DNA of 64,000 bases from assembly GCA_032164245.1 (NCBI GenBank), contig JAVMKO010000006.1:38404319-38468318 (forward strand), read 5' to 3'. The position numbers and the translations under genes were made by a program. This stretch comes from Sternotherus odoratus. Lineage: Eukaryota > Chordata > Testudines > Kinosternidae. A model generated the notes under the pieces. It was not told where the DNA came from. It did no database searches and saw nothing but the letters and a program-made list of their open reading frames with translations. Positions 10,596 to 23,459 of this stretch are shown one piece after another; the first letter of the stretch is position 1; each line of letters begins with the position of its first letter.

Positions 10596-12479
10596 GAATG
10601 ATTCACATCATGTAACGTTTGAACAAGATCTCCATGGTCAGTTTTAAGTTATATAAAGATTAAAAACCACATTGCCCCATTTTAAAGATTTGCTACTTTT
10701 CCATTCAGTGTAAAGTATTTAAATAGTCAGCACTGAGGCATATGTCCAGTACTAAATTTAAAAATCTTGATTGCATAATATAGCATTGTTACTAGCCTAG
10801 AACTCAATTTTGCTCATCTTGGGATTCTGGCCTGGGTAATTTTTGTGGAAAAACTACATGGAGGCAGGGGAAGGAGGAGGAAATATATCTCTGTTAGATT
10901 AATATTTATTAATGGCAGGTGTTTGAAATTGGTCAGGGGGTTGGAATGATCACCCAGGGAGATGGATTAGTGGGCAGGAGATGCAGTCATGAATATCAAA
11001 TTCCTCTTCAATATTTCACCTGGATACTACCTCCATAACAGGGGCGTGAGCCTGGGCTACATCCATATATCCTGCAAAAAACCCTGACAGCTGTATTTTT
11101 GTTGATATATGAACAGTTAGTTATGTATGGAGGAAAATAAAACATTTCATGAATTATGAAATATTGTATAGGCATCCAATTACATCCTAATTATGACAAT
11201 ATAGCTCTGACATTACTTATTATTTGTAAAATAAGCCCAATAGTGACTACGCTCACTTTAAAAGTAAGGAACAGAAGAATGTACAGAGCATTTTAATTAG
11301 AAGGACTACAGTCTTTATGTTAATCAAGATCAACTGTATAATGAACAGCAGTTCGTCTCTCTGTTGTCCCAAGTGTCCTGGGACCAAGAATTAGAGCTGG
11401 GTCTGCTGTGTGCCAGTGAAGAGCATTACTGTTAAGCTTTCCCAGACGGCTTGCGTCTGTGTGTGCTTTATAACCGCATTACATGTAAGTGAGCATGCTT
11501 TCCTACACGGGGGATAATGTGATCATAATTCTAGCAGCGTGGCCTGCAAGTTGAAAAAGTTAGTTATTGCAGCTTGACACATATGCTTCATTTGGGGGAC
11601 TTTTTCTAGTTTTGTTTTCTTGAATGTTCATTTATCTTACTCCTTTACTCCTCCTGTTTAAAACAATTAATCAAAATCCCCAGTAGCTTTTAAACAGTCT
11701 TTGTTGCTAGAGCACAGATGTGCCTTTAAAAAAATACTGGAAAAATTTATTTTCACAATGGGCTTAATCTCAAGATGGCCAGTGCAGTGAGAGGGGGAAA
11801 AGATGCTGTCCAGTCAGCTCTCTGTTAGAGAAATTCTACAGGCAAGGGCATGATTCCTCTGAGCTGGCTGGGGAAGACATGTTGCACATCTCATTCTGCC
11901 ACTCCTATGAACAAGAATAGCATTTTCCCCAGCTAACAATTACTATGGGGAAGAGAGGGCTCTATAATACAGACCATACCACCTTATGGAAATGGAAAGT
12001 AGGCTGGCATATTTTCCTTCCCTTATTTGTGGTGCTCTCAAATGCTATGGAGAGATTCTGCCCAGTTGCTTATGGGTCAGAACCAAAGCCATTGAAGTCA
12101 ATGGGGGAGGGGGGGGTTCAGTTGTCTTCAATGCACTTTTGATCAGGCCTTAAGGGAGGAAAAGCTCTTTATGCCCTCTTTGCCCATCTGGTAAAGCAGT
12201 GTCACACAAAACAGGATTTATCCTTATCTTCCTGCATCTATCTCATTTACATAGTAAGCATATAGATACTACTTACAGAAATGATTGATGTGAAGATCAG
12301 ACAGGTGATATAATACTGTATTTTGTAGGTGGATATATACATGGGTAGGATATCTCCTATGTGGCCCAACCAAACAGTTATATTTCAGCACTGCAATCAG
12401 TCTCCCAAGTCACATTGATAATTAGCTTTGATAGTAGCAAAGATGTTTGCACACTGGAAGAATAAATATTATGGCCTAC
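10596..12479. other. No gene; one old palindromic repeat core
   Basis: A 'ccattgaagtcaatgg' core sits at 12089-12104 inside a diverged repeat (about 12060-12150). The segment 11400-11760 is less repeat-like and would be a reasonable place to look for a conserved non-coding element, but nothing visible proves it. Confidence 0.4.
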
Positions 12480-12900
12480 ATTTTCCTGAAGTGATTAGTT
12501 ATTTTGGGTACCTCAGTTTCTGGGTGCTCACCTTGAGATATCTGAAAGCAGCCTCAGTTTCAGAGCCCAGGTTTTCACCAATTCTTGAAATCCATAGACT
12601 TTAAAGCAGGGGTTCTCAAACTGGGGGTCAGGACCCCTCAGGGGGTTGTGAGGTTATTATATCGGAAATTGCAAGCTGTCATCCTCCACCCCAAACCCTG
12701 CTTTGCCTCCAGCATTTATATTGATGTTAAATGTATAAAAAAGTGTTTAATTGATAAGGGGGGGGGATCACACTCAGAGGCTTGCTATGTAAAAGGGGTC
12801 ACCAGTACAAAAGTTTGAGAATGACTGCTTTAAAGCAACTCAGGTTTGGCACCTGAAAATAATGGCATCCAAAACCATTTTTGAAAATTTAGGCTACATC
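12480..12900. repeat. Old palindromic repeat interrupted by a hAT MITE
   Basis: The left flank has 'gggtacctcagtttctgggt' and 'caccttgagatatctgaaa'. The right flank has 'ggtttggcacctgaaaat'. Both are typical of a family whose two halves read as 'gggtgcccaacttgag' and its complement. The intact hAT element 12607-12827 sits inside and is therefore younger. Confidence 0.4.
12607..12827 (+). mobile_element. hAT MITE (CAGGGGTTCTCAAACT family), copy 1, with perfect 8-bp target duplication
   Basis: The ends are 'caggggttctcaaactgg' and 'aagtttgagaatgactg', inverted to each other. The duplication ctttaaag is perfect at 12599-12606 and 12828-12835. The interior shares 'tttgcctccagcatttata' and 'aaaaggggtcaccagtacaa' with 60868-61074, the second copy. 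There is no reading frame; it would have been moved by a hAT transposase in trans. Confidence 0.88.
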
Positions 12901-15900
12901 AGTACATCTTAATTTCAAGGATTACATGTTGTATATTACAGTCAATGAAAATACATTTCAATACAAGGATAATTGTCACTTTAGTTAATATAAGATCAAC
13001 CAAACACTTTATAAAGATATTACCCTTTCTAAACAAAGCATTAACAAGTGAGACATTTTCTGTCTTCTGAGGAATACAGTTTACCAGTGTTTCATATATA
13101 TTGTAATCTCTGTACTTTATTGTAGCGCCTATCAATATGAAGTTAATCATGGATCATCTCAGGTTCAGTTACCCTAAAATTCTCTTTTAATGAGAGATGC
13201 CACTAACTTATATAAACACACATTATAGACCACTTGTGGTGTTGATCATCTTGATTTGAGGGATTTGTTTAAAGAACAAATCAGGACATGCGGGATATGT
13301 ATTTTTTTTTAAAAAAAGATCCTGTAAAATTACTCTGAGTTGAGCCCAACCTTTTCTGTAATTTTTTCAATTAAAAAAAATAATGAATTTACAAACATCT
13401 AAAGGTTTCCTATGTGGGTTTCCATATGGGTCCAATCTTGCAAATCCTTACTCATGCAAGGACTACTCATATGAGTAAATGTTTTCTAGATCTGGGCTGT
13501 GTTTGTAATTTATTTGCTATATTTTGTTATCTTTTGTAGTACTGTAATAGCATATTTTAAAAGGATCCCCTAACTACTACACAATTTCTAGACACAACCT
13601 CATACTATTTATCTGCACTTATTTTCTACCCAAAAAAAGACCATGCCAAAAAAACAAACAAACAAAAAAAACCCAGCAAAATGAATTAGGGACAGCACAA
13701 AAAAAGAACTGTAAAAAAATGTTTGATTGTTGCTTAAAGCCAGACAGACACATGTAAAAACAATAATAAATATGTATCCAGCCAATCTAATATGCTTGTT
13801 TGGGCAATTTTTGGCTGGAAAAAGCATAAGTGAGTAATTAGATAGTTGCTGCCTTGATTGAGCTTAATAGGAAACATTTCAATTAGGCTAAAACTACATA
13901 GAGAGGAAGTAGGCTTTATAAAGGGAAACATTCCTTGTCATGCAACTGTCAGCTTTTGCCCACACTAAGAGATGGGATTAAGTGGATCTATGCAAAGGAA
14001 GCAAAAAAAGAAATGATTGCAGTAATTAGACTTATACTTAAACACTGTGTCTTCTGATATAATTTCTTGATGATTCCAGCTTCGATAACATAACTCTTAT
14101 AACTTCTTCCATGGATTTAAGGCCATAATTTGTTACAGGCAAGGGGTTTAAGTTTCTGCTTTTAAAAAGAGACATTTTCTCATTCTGTATAATCTAACAT
14201 TCTTCTGTTTGCCCCAAGGTACCTACACTGTAAAGAGTGATCAGAAGAGCCATTTGGGGCAACTTTATATAATTGGTGGGTTTTTTAGTATATTTAAGAT
14301 TAAAATGTCCATGTAGGACACTCTCCAGATTAAAACAGTCTCAATAAAGGGCTGAGATTGTGGAGACGACGACTCCTTCAGGAAGTTGTTTCTCCATTAG
14401 TAGCAGATGCATAATACCTAAACTGGTATTGCATGGCTTTCTATGCCTGTTCTTACAGGGGTGGAGTCACAGACTCCATATACGGCAATCCGGCTCACAG
14501 GAATTTTGTTAACACTCAGCCCATCCGTAGCCTCCCAATAACAATTAGAGGACCAAGTACTTCCATGACTGACTGATACATTAAAACAAAATTGACCAGA
14601 TGTCTGTCTGTTTCTCTCTGCCCTCACCCCCCATGATGGGGTCACCTACAGGGTTATATTAGTTTAGTTCTCTCATAACTCCTGCAGGTTGCATAGCTTG
14701 AATAGTGGAGAATGGAAAGAAGGAGACAGACAGATGACTGTAGCACAGGGACTTGCAGTCGTGCAGGAGGTAGGAAGCTCATTTACAGTACGTGAGCTCT
14801 GCTCCATAACTACCTGCTGTGGAAATAGGGTTCTTTTCCTTTTATCGGCCTGCTGCAATGGGCTGAACTTTCCTCTGGATAAATCGGTTGCTGAACAGCC
14901 ATTTGCAGCCTTGAAAACAGAAAATATTTCCAGCTGGATAGACCCTGAAATGAGTAAAAATGTCTGTCTTTTATTTACTACCACACTGTTAGACTACCTT
15001 AGTTCTGTACAGTGTTACCAGTAAGCTGAGACAGATATTCCCTTTCATGTAGCAGAAATGTGCTAAGCTAAGCAGGCTCATGCTGTGTTAATACTGTGAT
15101 TAATTACTTTCAAGGCACATGTGGATGCTCCAAGAAGTGCTGTTGGTGTTTCAGAAGATGGTAGTCTGCCCCCTGAGTATTGGATCAGTGCCCCAGCATG
15201 AATTGACACTCTGAAACACTGCGATAGCCTCTCAGTAAAGGTGCTAAAATGATTATTTTTGCATTAAGAGAATCATTTTAAAATACACTTCAGAAGCATT
15301 TAACTTTCTGACATCAACTTCAAGGGGAACCTGGAAGCTGTCTGATAGAATGACTCCTGCCAGTTTGTATTCGGGTTCTGGGAGGTACAGAAGGCACTCC
15401 GTCCATTGAGCATGAAATTGCAGAACTCAGGGGAAGGCTCACTTTACCACATTTAAAATCAGAATGAAATAAGTGCTGATGTGACCTCACCAATTGAGAC
15501 AAGACAATAGCCATTTTCTGTTGCATGTAAAGCTTACTGTACAGGGTAGGCTACAGAGGTTAATTAATGTAAACAGAATACTATTGATCGGGTTTTATGT
15601 TTTTGCTGTGTAAAATTTAACAAAAATAAAGTTTCATTTTGGCATGCATGGAAAACTATGTAGAATTTGCATATCTTCACATAGTACAGCAGCTAACTCC
15701 TATTGAGATCATTGTGGGATTGTTGCTGTTTAAGCCTGGTGTCGAGTTTGTTTAGCCTGGAAATACTTGGCCTGAGGTAAAGAATCATTGGAGGTTTGCA
15801 CATCCGCAGTTATAATTTAGTAATTTGTGTTTGCATGATGTATGACAAATTGACTAATGAGTGCCCTAAAGAGAAATGCCAGCCTGGCATTTCATAGGCA

Positions 15901-17499
15901 GCAATCTTATGGTAATACTCAGGTGTATGATCTACCCTAAAGGACAGAAATAACTCCGCTGCTCCATTACATTTTGTATTTCATATAGGTTTAAAGTATA
16001 TCTATAGTCTTTTTTCCAGGAGCTGCTTTTAGATGGAGTTCTGCATTGTGACAGAAGCTTGACTTTCTGCCAGAAAAGTTGGAAATGGAGGCAACTTAAA
16101 ATAAATACTGATGGTATTTCTCTCCCTCTCTCTCTCCCTCTCTTTCTTTTCTTTTCTTTTTTTTTTTTTTTAAGGAAAGGCATATGTTCATATCCTAACT
16201 TGTCCCAATAGAGGGTCAATTACAACCAGTTGGCTGCAAATCCAATCCAAGAAAAATACTGAGTAAAGAAACTGCAACAGCAGGTACCATGGGCCTCTAG
16301 TACAGTCATTCACTCTCAGTACATGTGAAATGTGAACATAAAGCCTACGGGTAAGATATTTTTAGGTCCTGTGTTTCCCAAGATGGCCCAAAATGAATCA
16401 ATACATTAAGCAGACATTTTTGCATAGTTAGGTATTTTCCTGGATTGCCTTTTAAATGTCCGCAATGGTATGAGCTCTTTTATGTGAATCGTGAGAATAG
16501 AACAATATCTTAGTTAGAAAAATCCGCCTGGCCAAGTGCTCACATATAGGCACATAGTCTGCAACGTGTTTATAGAACTGAAACATCTAACCTTTGGAGC
16601 TACATTTTTAAAAATAAATGAATAAGAATGCATCCACAATGGTACACATGAATGGGATTAAATTATGTTTACAAAAGTGATCTATTTTCTGGATTTTGTT
16701 CAGAATTCCCAGAAATGAATACTAGCGTGTACATATTAGGATACACACAAAAACACGTCCTCACCCACCACAATTTCTCCATTATCTGAGGTCACACTCT
16801 TAAGTGGATCCAGTCCAGATTTATCAGCTGTACAAACTGAGGGAGGCAAAGGACTATCTGCAAAATATGGGGCGGGTTTTAATACTGCACATGCACAGCC
16901 TGGCATCATGCTGGAGCTACAGAGATGATTCTCCTTCTCCTTGTCTAACTTTTCGTGCCAGACCAGATTCTCAGGCACACATTTTGTGTCCGATCTACCT
17001 TGCTGAAATGACGGTGAGAAGATTTGTTAATACCCACAAACCTCCAAGTCAACAAAGCATCAGTAAATTGTGTGCCAGAATTTTTGTCAGACTGGCATTA
17101 AAACGATGGTCACAGGTCAGATAGAGTAGAATTTAGATCAGGTCTAGCAGGCTGGACACACATCAGCAGTATCTCTCCACACATAACATTCACACCTGAA
17201 CTTTGCCTAATCTTCTAATGAACTGTCATACAGACCAGCTGCAGGAGTAGAGAGAGAAGTTTCACTTCTCTCTAAGTCTAAGCATTTTGAGACTCTGACC
17301 TGTACTCTGTGCCTAGGCAGTCAGAGGATGGAGGGAGAATGTTTCTACCAAAGGAATCACAGTCAGAGAGTAACAGCAGTGTTTATGAGACCAGTAAACT
17401 GGTTTGAAATGGGTTCCCTTCCATCCCCAGCTTCACCCATACTACTTTTTATCAGCACACACCTACTTCTCATTGTCACTTGTGCCACATGGGTGCATG
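12836..17499. other. No gene recognised; simple repeats and one degenerate repeat
   Basis: A diverged palindromic repeat lies near 13420-13500 ('actcatgcaaggactactca'). A pyrimidine tract (CT-rich then T-rich) runs 16118-16171. An open frame of 111 codons at 14689-15024 overlaps one of 103 codons on the other strand; neither has a family signature. The segment 17328-17771 is open for 147 codons but its second half enters an A/T-rich repeat, so I do not call it a gene. Confidence 0.45.
16118..16171. repeat. Polypyrimidine tract
   Basis: A CT-rich run passes into an uninterrupted T tract. It is probably slippage-derived. Confidence 0.85.
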
Positions 17500-18215
17500 C
17501 TCATCTGTTTCCAAATAAAAATATAGAACTGATTAAAAAAAATGATGGAACAGTTTTCCATTACAAAAAATGTGGTTATGGTGGAATTGAAACATGTCAT
17601 GGGAATTATGATAATTTTTTTTCCTGGGAAAAACTGAAAATGAATTGTTTTGATAAGCTAACAGCATGTGATTTTGATAAGATAAAATTGTTTCATTTTG
17701 ACTTATTTAGATTAATTTTGTTTCAATGTTTATATTATCATGACAGTAATATATTATTATATTTAATATGATATATACTGTCATATGCAAAAACACATCA
17801 AAAGAACATTATTAAGGTCCCAAAGTCAAGCACTCAAAAATTTGGAAATGACAGAATTAATATTGCCTTAATAACAGGTGGTGTTACCATCCTCTCTATA
17901 GTATATTGTATTTAACGTTTTAATACAATTTTAAAGTTGAAACAAAATGAGTTGAAATGATAAAGTCAAAATGAAATGTTTTTGCCTTGTTGAGACAAAA
18001 TTATTCAACATTTTTGAGACAAAATGATTCAATGTGATCAAAATAAAATGATTCAATGGTCCCAAAATGAAATGTTTTAGAATTTAAATTTTGCGGAAAA
18101 GTTGAAACAGGTTTTTGTTATAATTTGAAAATCACGTTTTGTTCCAAAATGTCAAATTTCAAATAGAATGAAAATGCTGGTTTCCGATCACATCTCAAAT
18201 GAACACACAGAAAGA
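17500..18215. repeat. Degenerate A/T-rich repeat, same texture as 10140-10595
   Basis: Words such as 'tgaaatg', 'caaaatgattcaa' and 'tttcattttgac' recur in both orientations. The ends look like 'gaacagttttccattac' and 'gctggtttccgatcac'. It has no coding capacity; the open frame that runs into it is incidental. Confidence 0.4.
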
Positions 18216-18364
18216 ACCCTCCCCTTCTAAAAATTCAGTGATATCAATAGTAGGTTTATGCTCAGTGTTAAAAATTTGCTCTTGAGCCTCTAGCTCTGAC
18301 TTGAGCCTCTCTGATTGGGCCTCCCTTGTGTTGCCAATACTTTGGAGGAAAGCGCTAAAATTCA

Positions 18365-19533
18365 GCCGAGTATGTTTAGTTTGGAAAATAGAAGATTAAG
18401 GGGGTATATGATAGGGATCTTCAGATACTTGAAAGGCTGCCATTAAAAAGATGGAGAAAAGTTGTTCTCTTTTGCCACTGGGGGCAAGAAGCAATGGATT
18501 CAAACTAGGGAAAGCAGAGTTAGATGAAATCTCAGGAAAAACCTTCAGTAAGAACGGTAGGACAATGGAGCAGACTGCCTCAGGAAGTTGTGGAAGCTTA
18601 AGAACATAAGAACGGCCATACTGGGTCAGACCAAAGGTCCATCTAGCCCAGCATCCTGTCTACCGACAGTGGCCAATGCCAGGTGCCCCGGAGTGAGTGA
18701 ACCTAACAGGTATGATCGAGCGATCTCTCTCCTGCCATCCATCACCCCCCTCTGACAGACAGAGGCTAGGGACACCATTCATTACCCATCCCGGCTAATA
18801 GCCATTTATGGACTTAGCCTCCATGAATTTATCCAGCTCTCTTTTAAACCCTGTTATAGTCCTAGCCTTCACAGCCTCCTCAGGTAAGGAGTTCCACAGG
18901 TTGACTGTGCGCTGTGTGAAGAAGAACTTCCTTTTATTTGTTTTAAACCTGCTGCACGCCAATTTCATTGAGTGGCCCCTAGTTCTTCTATTTTGGGAAC
19001 AAGTAAATAACTTTTCCTTATTTACTTCCTCCACACCACTCATCATTTTATATACCTCTATCATATCCCCCCTTAGTCTCCTCTTTTCCAAGCTAAAAAG
19101 TCCTAGCCTCTTTAATCTCTCTTCATATGGGACCCGTTCCAAACCCCTAATCATTTTAGTTGCCCTTCTCTGAACCTTTTCTAGTGCTAGTATATCCTTT
19201 TTGAGATGAGGAGACCACATTTGTACGCAGTATTCAAGATGTGGGCGCACCATGGATTTGTATAAGGGCAATAAGATATTCTCCGACTTATTCTCTATCC
19301 CTTTTTTAATGATTCCTAACATCCTGTTTGCTTTTTTGACTGCCGCTGCACACTGCGTGGATGCCTTCAGAGAACTATCCACAATGACTCCTACATAGCT
19401 TCTACATTGAAGGTTTTCAAAAGGAGGCTGGCTAGCCATCTGTCTTGGATGATTTAGACACAATAAATCCTGCATCTTGCCCAGCAACTAGACTAATGAT
19501 ACTTGTAGTCCCTTCTAACCCTATGGTTCCATT
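18365..19533 (+). mobile_element. CR1 LINE 3' end, plus strand, split by a later CR1
   Basis: Bases 18365-18599 ('gtttggaaaatagaagatta', 'atgatagggatcttcagata', 'aggaagttgtggaagctt') and 19397-19533 ('gaaggttttcaaaaggaggc', 'cttctaaccctatggttcc') join into the end of a CR1 ORF2 and its 3' UTR. The terminal 'cctatggttcc' resembles the short CR1 3' terminal repeat. It is 5' truncated, as most CR1 copies are. The interruption is the minus-strand CR1 at 18600-19396. Confidence 0.8.
18600..19396 (-). mobile_element. CR1 LINE, minus strand, 5' truncated, C-terminal reverse transcriptase readable
   Basis: The minus strand reads an open frame of about 200 CR1 codons ending near 18795 (the full frame to 19487 also includes antisense of the older element). 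Recognisable CR1 words are 'VGVIVDSSLK', 'KKANRMLGIIKKG', 'LYKSMVRPHLEYC', 'MWSPHLKKDI', 'RRATKMIRGLE' and 'TVNLWNSLPEE', the thumb and C-terminal part of CR1 ORF2. The 3' UTR follows (18600-18790) and ends at the left with 'ttcttatgttctt' on the minus strand. Candidate 5-bp target duplication agctt lies at 18595-18599 and 19397-19401. The frame is intact, so this is a relatively young insertion. It lacks the endonuclease and reverse transcriptase catalytic core. Confidence 0.93.
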
Positions 19534-21979
19534 TGGTATATTAAACTTAAGGTTTGGGGCATCAGCTCTTGAGGTCAGCAAGAAGAGCTACCTGACTGGG
19601 AGATGGCCATCATTGAAGAAGCCTCAGTGTGACTTCTGAGCCTGACTGGGGCCATTTGGTTATAATAAGGCCTCTCTTTGAAGAAATGTTGGGGGGGGGG
19701 GATTGTGCTCCTCTGCTATTGCTTCTGTTCTTGATTTTCTTCATCTGAGTTGCCTTGGGTCCCACAGCAGAAGGTTCTTATCTAACATTTACAGCACCCT
19801 AGGGATGCAGAACACTTTACATACAAATGATGAGAAGCTCATCCTGAGTACTTTCATTTTTAGCCTAAATAAGAGAGGTGACAGCAAGGCCAACAGTTAA
19901 CTGAAAGTGGATGAAATAGCTTGGGAGGATGAGGGTTTCAGTAGTAAAAGATGATGTGATGTATATGGAACAAGATGTATATCTTGTTTTCTAAACTTAA
20001 AAATTTAATGACAGTGTTTGAAATTGACCTGGGTGCAGATAGGCGACATAATGGTATCTGAACAATGAGGAAGATTGAAGTTGCAGACACAGGCACAAGG
20101 AAGATGTTCAGGTACATGGGATTGCACGATTTGGAAAAGTAGGATCATCAAGTGAGCTGAATTTATGAAGTGTAGGGCATGGACTGTGGATAGGAAACTT
20201 TGTCTCCAGGATATGTGATCACCTTAAAATATAGTTATTACTAACAATGAACATGGTGCTTTGAAACTATAGAGGGGCTTTTTCAAAACCATAGATTTCT
20301 TGAAACACATCCTTTATTGAAATACTAGAATTTTTTTGTTGTTGTTCCTTTTATTATCCACACTTTTAAGTTACATTTGAAAGTGGTCCAAAAGAAGGCT
20401 AAAACCATCTGTGTCACTTTCTAATATATTATGACTATTATTCAAAGCAGTGGTGTGTACATAACTGGCTGAGAATTCTATAACATCCAGTGTCAGGTTA
20501 GAAAGTAGCACATCTTCCCCTTCCTAAAGATAAGCAGCAGCTGCAATTAAAAAAAAAATTGGAGATGTTGGATGGGTTTGTTGAGCTGATAGGAATCTAG
20601 TTAATTCAGTTATTTCTTGCAGCAAAATCAAAATTTTACTAATTATGGATAGAGGTATATTCTGACCTTCCATCACTTGGTAGACTAACCATATATACTA
20701 AAGAATTTTGTTTTTTTTATCATTGATATTATTGATTCATATGTTTGTCAAACATGTCTCTTCGTGGGTATACCCCTTTTTGAAACTTTTTTGTATTTTG
20801 GTAAGTTGGTGCTTCCTGGACAAACCAAATTTGCAGGAACTTTTGCCATTCAGAATAGACTTTGGACCAATTCTAAGGCTGTCAGTCACTTGCATTGTTT
20901 CATGTTGCATTACTACTTGTTGTTCAGTAACCAGTAATTAACAATTAGATATGTATGTGTTCAAATTTAGTTTCATGCCAGTGTTCTTGTCTTCTGTTCC
21001 AATTTCACACAGAGTATTTCAAAGACAGGTCCATTTTTCCTTTTGCTAGGATCTTGGAATTTGTAACTGCTCATTTTAACTATGAGTTGCTAAAAGACCA
21101 ACTGAATGTCCCCATGTAAGAGGTACCAATACGTGCTAAGAGCTTTCCTTTAAGGATAATATTAGATCATTCCAATTTGTTATCTTTTGCATCAGTGAAA
21201 AGACAGCTGATTTATAGAGTGCTAGGAATAAGGTTTCTTCCTTTTGAGTGACACATGTCCTCTTCTTGCAAGAACTTAGTTTGTAAAGAAGGCAGTCATT
21301 GTTATCCAATTTACATATCAGTGTATACTACCTGATGAAATGTGGGACCTTAGTTATAACTTCTATACGTCTAACTAGATACTCTAAAAGGGGACTCAGT
21401 TGGAGAGAACTTGTGTAAGGAAATAGTTCATTTTATTGAAATAGATTATTTACTTTTCATATATATTGTCCAAGGAGAAAACAAAATGGAATTAGTTTGT
21501 AACATACACAACTCTCCCAGCACTCTTTCCTGCTGAGTTAAATCATTACTGGTTTTGATTTGGCCTAATCTGGCTGTTTAGCATTTAACAATGAAATACT
21601 GTTTAGGAACTTTACAAGAACCCCTGAAGGGAGTTGTTTTTTTCTGAAGGAAGCATTTACCTTTCAAATAACCGTAGTATCTGTGACCTGTCTTTTGGGT
21701 AAGGCAGCTTTTTATGGACAACAGGTAAATATTGCTTTACTGGTTTAGCAGATTTCTAAATAAAGTTGTTATTCAAACATGTTTGCTTCTGCTGCGTGTT
21801 TGAAAACAAGTCTTTGGGAACACAGTACAATAGAAATATCCAATTTGAGCTCATAAAATAATTAAACAGATTCATGAATAAACTCTTCCAAAAGATTTAA
21901 GTCTTTGTATGTTTTCATAATAGTTATTTTCAAGCATTCTTATGATCACTTGTATTTAGGCAGATACAAATATTCATGA
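19534..21979. other. No gene recognised
   Basis: There is a G9 run near 19690 and a possible weak SINE tail near 19780-19880. The rest is AT-rich, unclassified DNA. Frames up to 77 codons have no family resemblance. Confidence 0.45.
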
Positions 21980-21987
21980 ATCTCAAA

Positions 21988-22115
21988 CATAGGTGCTGGA
22001 AGTAGGGGTGCTGCTGCAACCCCTGGCTTGAAGTGGTTTCCATTATATGCAGGATTTACAGTTTGGTTCAATGGCTCTCAGCACCCCACCTATAAAAATT
22101 GTTCCAGCAGCCCTG
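21988..22115 (+). mobile_element. Short hAT-like MITE, 128 bp, perfect 8-bp target duplication
   Basis: The ends are 'cataggtgctgga' and 'tccagcagccctg', inverted to each other. The 8-bp atctcaaa is perfect at 21980-21987 and 22116-22123. The interior contains 'cccctggcttgaagtggttt' and 'ttggttcaatggctctcagc'. It has no coding capacity. Confidence 0.8.
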
Positions 22116-22382
22116 ATCTCAAAAGTTTATAGCATTTGTTAATCAGGTGCACTATTTGCTATTTTTATTTCAGTATTGTTATTCATTATCTTCCCATTGA
22201 AAAGTTTGACATCCAGTCAGGGAGCAGAATATATAGCACATGGCCAGCCACACACTATGAACTGAGAATGGCGTTCTGCCCTCTATTTATGGTGTTCTGC
22301 CCTCTATTGTTACATAAAGAACTGGCTGATATATAATCCATATCTGCTCCTTGAGAGATTCATGAGTGATACTCCTCTGAAA

Positions 22383-22508
22383 TAGGGTGACCAGACTTCA
22401 AGTGTGAAAAATTGGAACAGGGGGTGGGTGGGGTAATAGGCACCTATATAAGACAAAGCCCCAAATATCAGGACTGTCCCTATAAAATCAAGACACCTGG
22501 TCACTGTA
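22383..22508 (+). mobile_element. hAT MITE (TAGGGTGACCAGA family), copy 1, perfect 8-bp target duplication
   Basis: The left end is 'tagggtgaccagac' and the right end 'cctggtcactgta'. The duplication ctctgaaa is perfect at 22375-22382 and 22509-22516. The interior includes 'aagtgtgaaaaattgg', a G-rich run, 'cacctatataagacaaagcc' and 'ggactgtccctataaaat', shared with copies at 34068 and 48216. Confidence 0.88.
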
Positions 22509-22516
22509 CTCTGAAA

Positions 22517-23459
22517 CATTCATCCCTGGACTTCAGTGAGCCAGCTTTGTACATTCTGTAAATTGTGTGTCATATTCTATTGCTTAGGGACATATTACAT
22601 TTTTAATAACACTTTTGCTATAGCTGGTATGTATGCACTATGGACAAACTACTGCAAACAGTCCAAATCCATAAGGAGAAAGTCAGGATATATTATCATT
22701 TCACATCTACAGATTGTATTCAATTGGTATGCAACTTATTATCTTGAAACTGTAATATCTTTATTTTCCCACTTCCAGTGTGTCTTCTGTTTGGGGGTTT
22801 TCTCCCTTTCTGTTTTAGATCCCTTTCTGTTTTAGATCCATTTCAAAATTAGGAATACTTCCCTCTGTAAAGCACTGATCCAAAGACTGTTTTTGCCATT
22901 ATGGGGCTTTGGATCAGGACCCCAATGAAACTGTATTGGTAGACTTGTTAGCCCAGGTTTGGTTTTCACTGTACTGTTTCAAATGATGCTGTAAAAGGTT
23001 CTATGATATGTACATGGGATTGGGACAAGCTGATACCTTATAATAGGGTAATTGTTCTTATTCCAAAAGTAATTTCACGTGTAAAAAATTTAGTTGCCTA
23101 TCTTCCACAAAGAGAGTCCCTATCATAATAATAATACTTGGAGATAGATCCTGCCTACAACCCCAGATCCAAACAGTCCCCAAATTTGAGGTTGTTCATT
23201 TCTGAGGCTCTTTCTTGTACCTATTGCTAATAATAATATGATTTTAATTTATTTATATTGTACCACCTTTCAAGGACACTGTTGAAATTATGCTAAGATT
23301 CTTAATGTGGTTCATGAATGGTTATGTTCATGAAAGTCCCTCAACTGGGGACATAACGAGTCCCTAATAATAACCCCCTACGAATGAGATTTCTTTTTCT
23401 TGTCAGGGTTGAAGAAGAGCTGTTTCTGATATATTTATTTGGCAATATCATCCAAGCCT
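22517..23459. other. No gene recognised; short tandem duplication
   Basis: A 17-bp unit, 'cctttctgttttagatc', is repeated in tandem at about 22806-22839. The rest is AT-rich and unclassified. Confidence 0.5.

Noticed and set aside
14673..15024. Overlapping frames of 103 and 111 codons on opposite strands
   Set aside because: Neither has recognisable domains. Overlap on both strands in moderate GC is expected by chance in 64 kb.
17328..17771. 147-codon plus-strand frame with a hydrophobic stretch
   Set aside because: The second half lies in an A/T-rich degenerate repeat, composition is biased, and no family features or splice sites support it.
18795..19487. A 230-codon minus-strand frame as a host gene
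   Set aside because: About 200 codons are CR1 reverse transcriptase and the first 27 are antisense of an older CR1 3' UTR. It is a chance fusion across the insertion junction.
22383..22508. Mariner-type element with TA target duplication
   Set aside because: The apparent terminal TA is part of the element. The true flanking repeat is the 8-bp ctctgaaa, repeated in kind at the other two copies.
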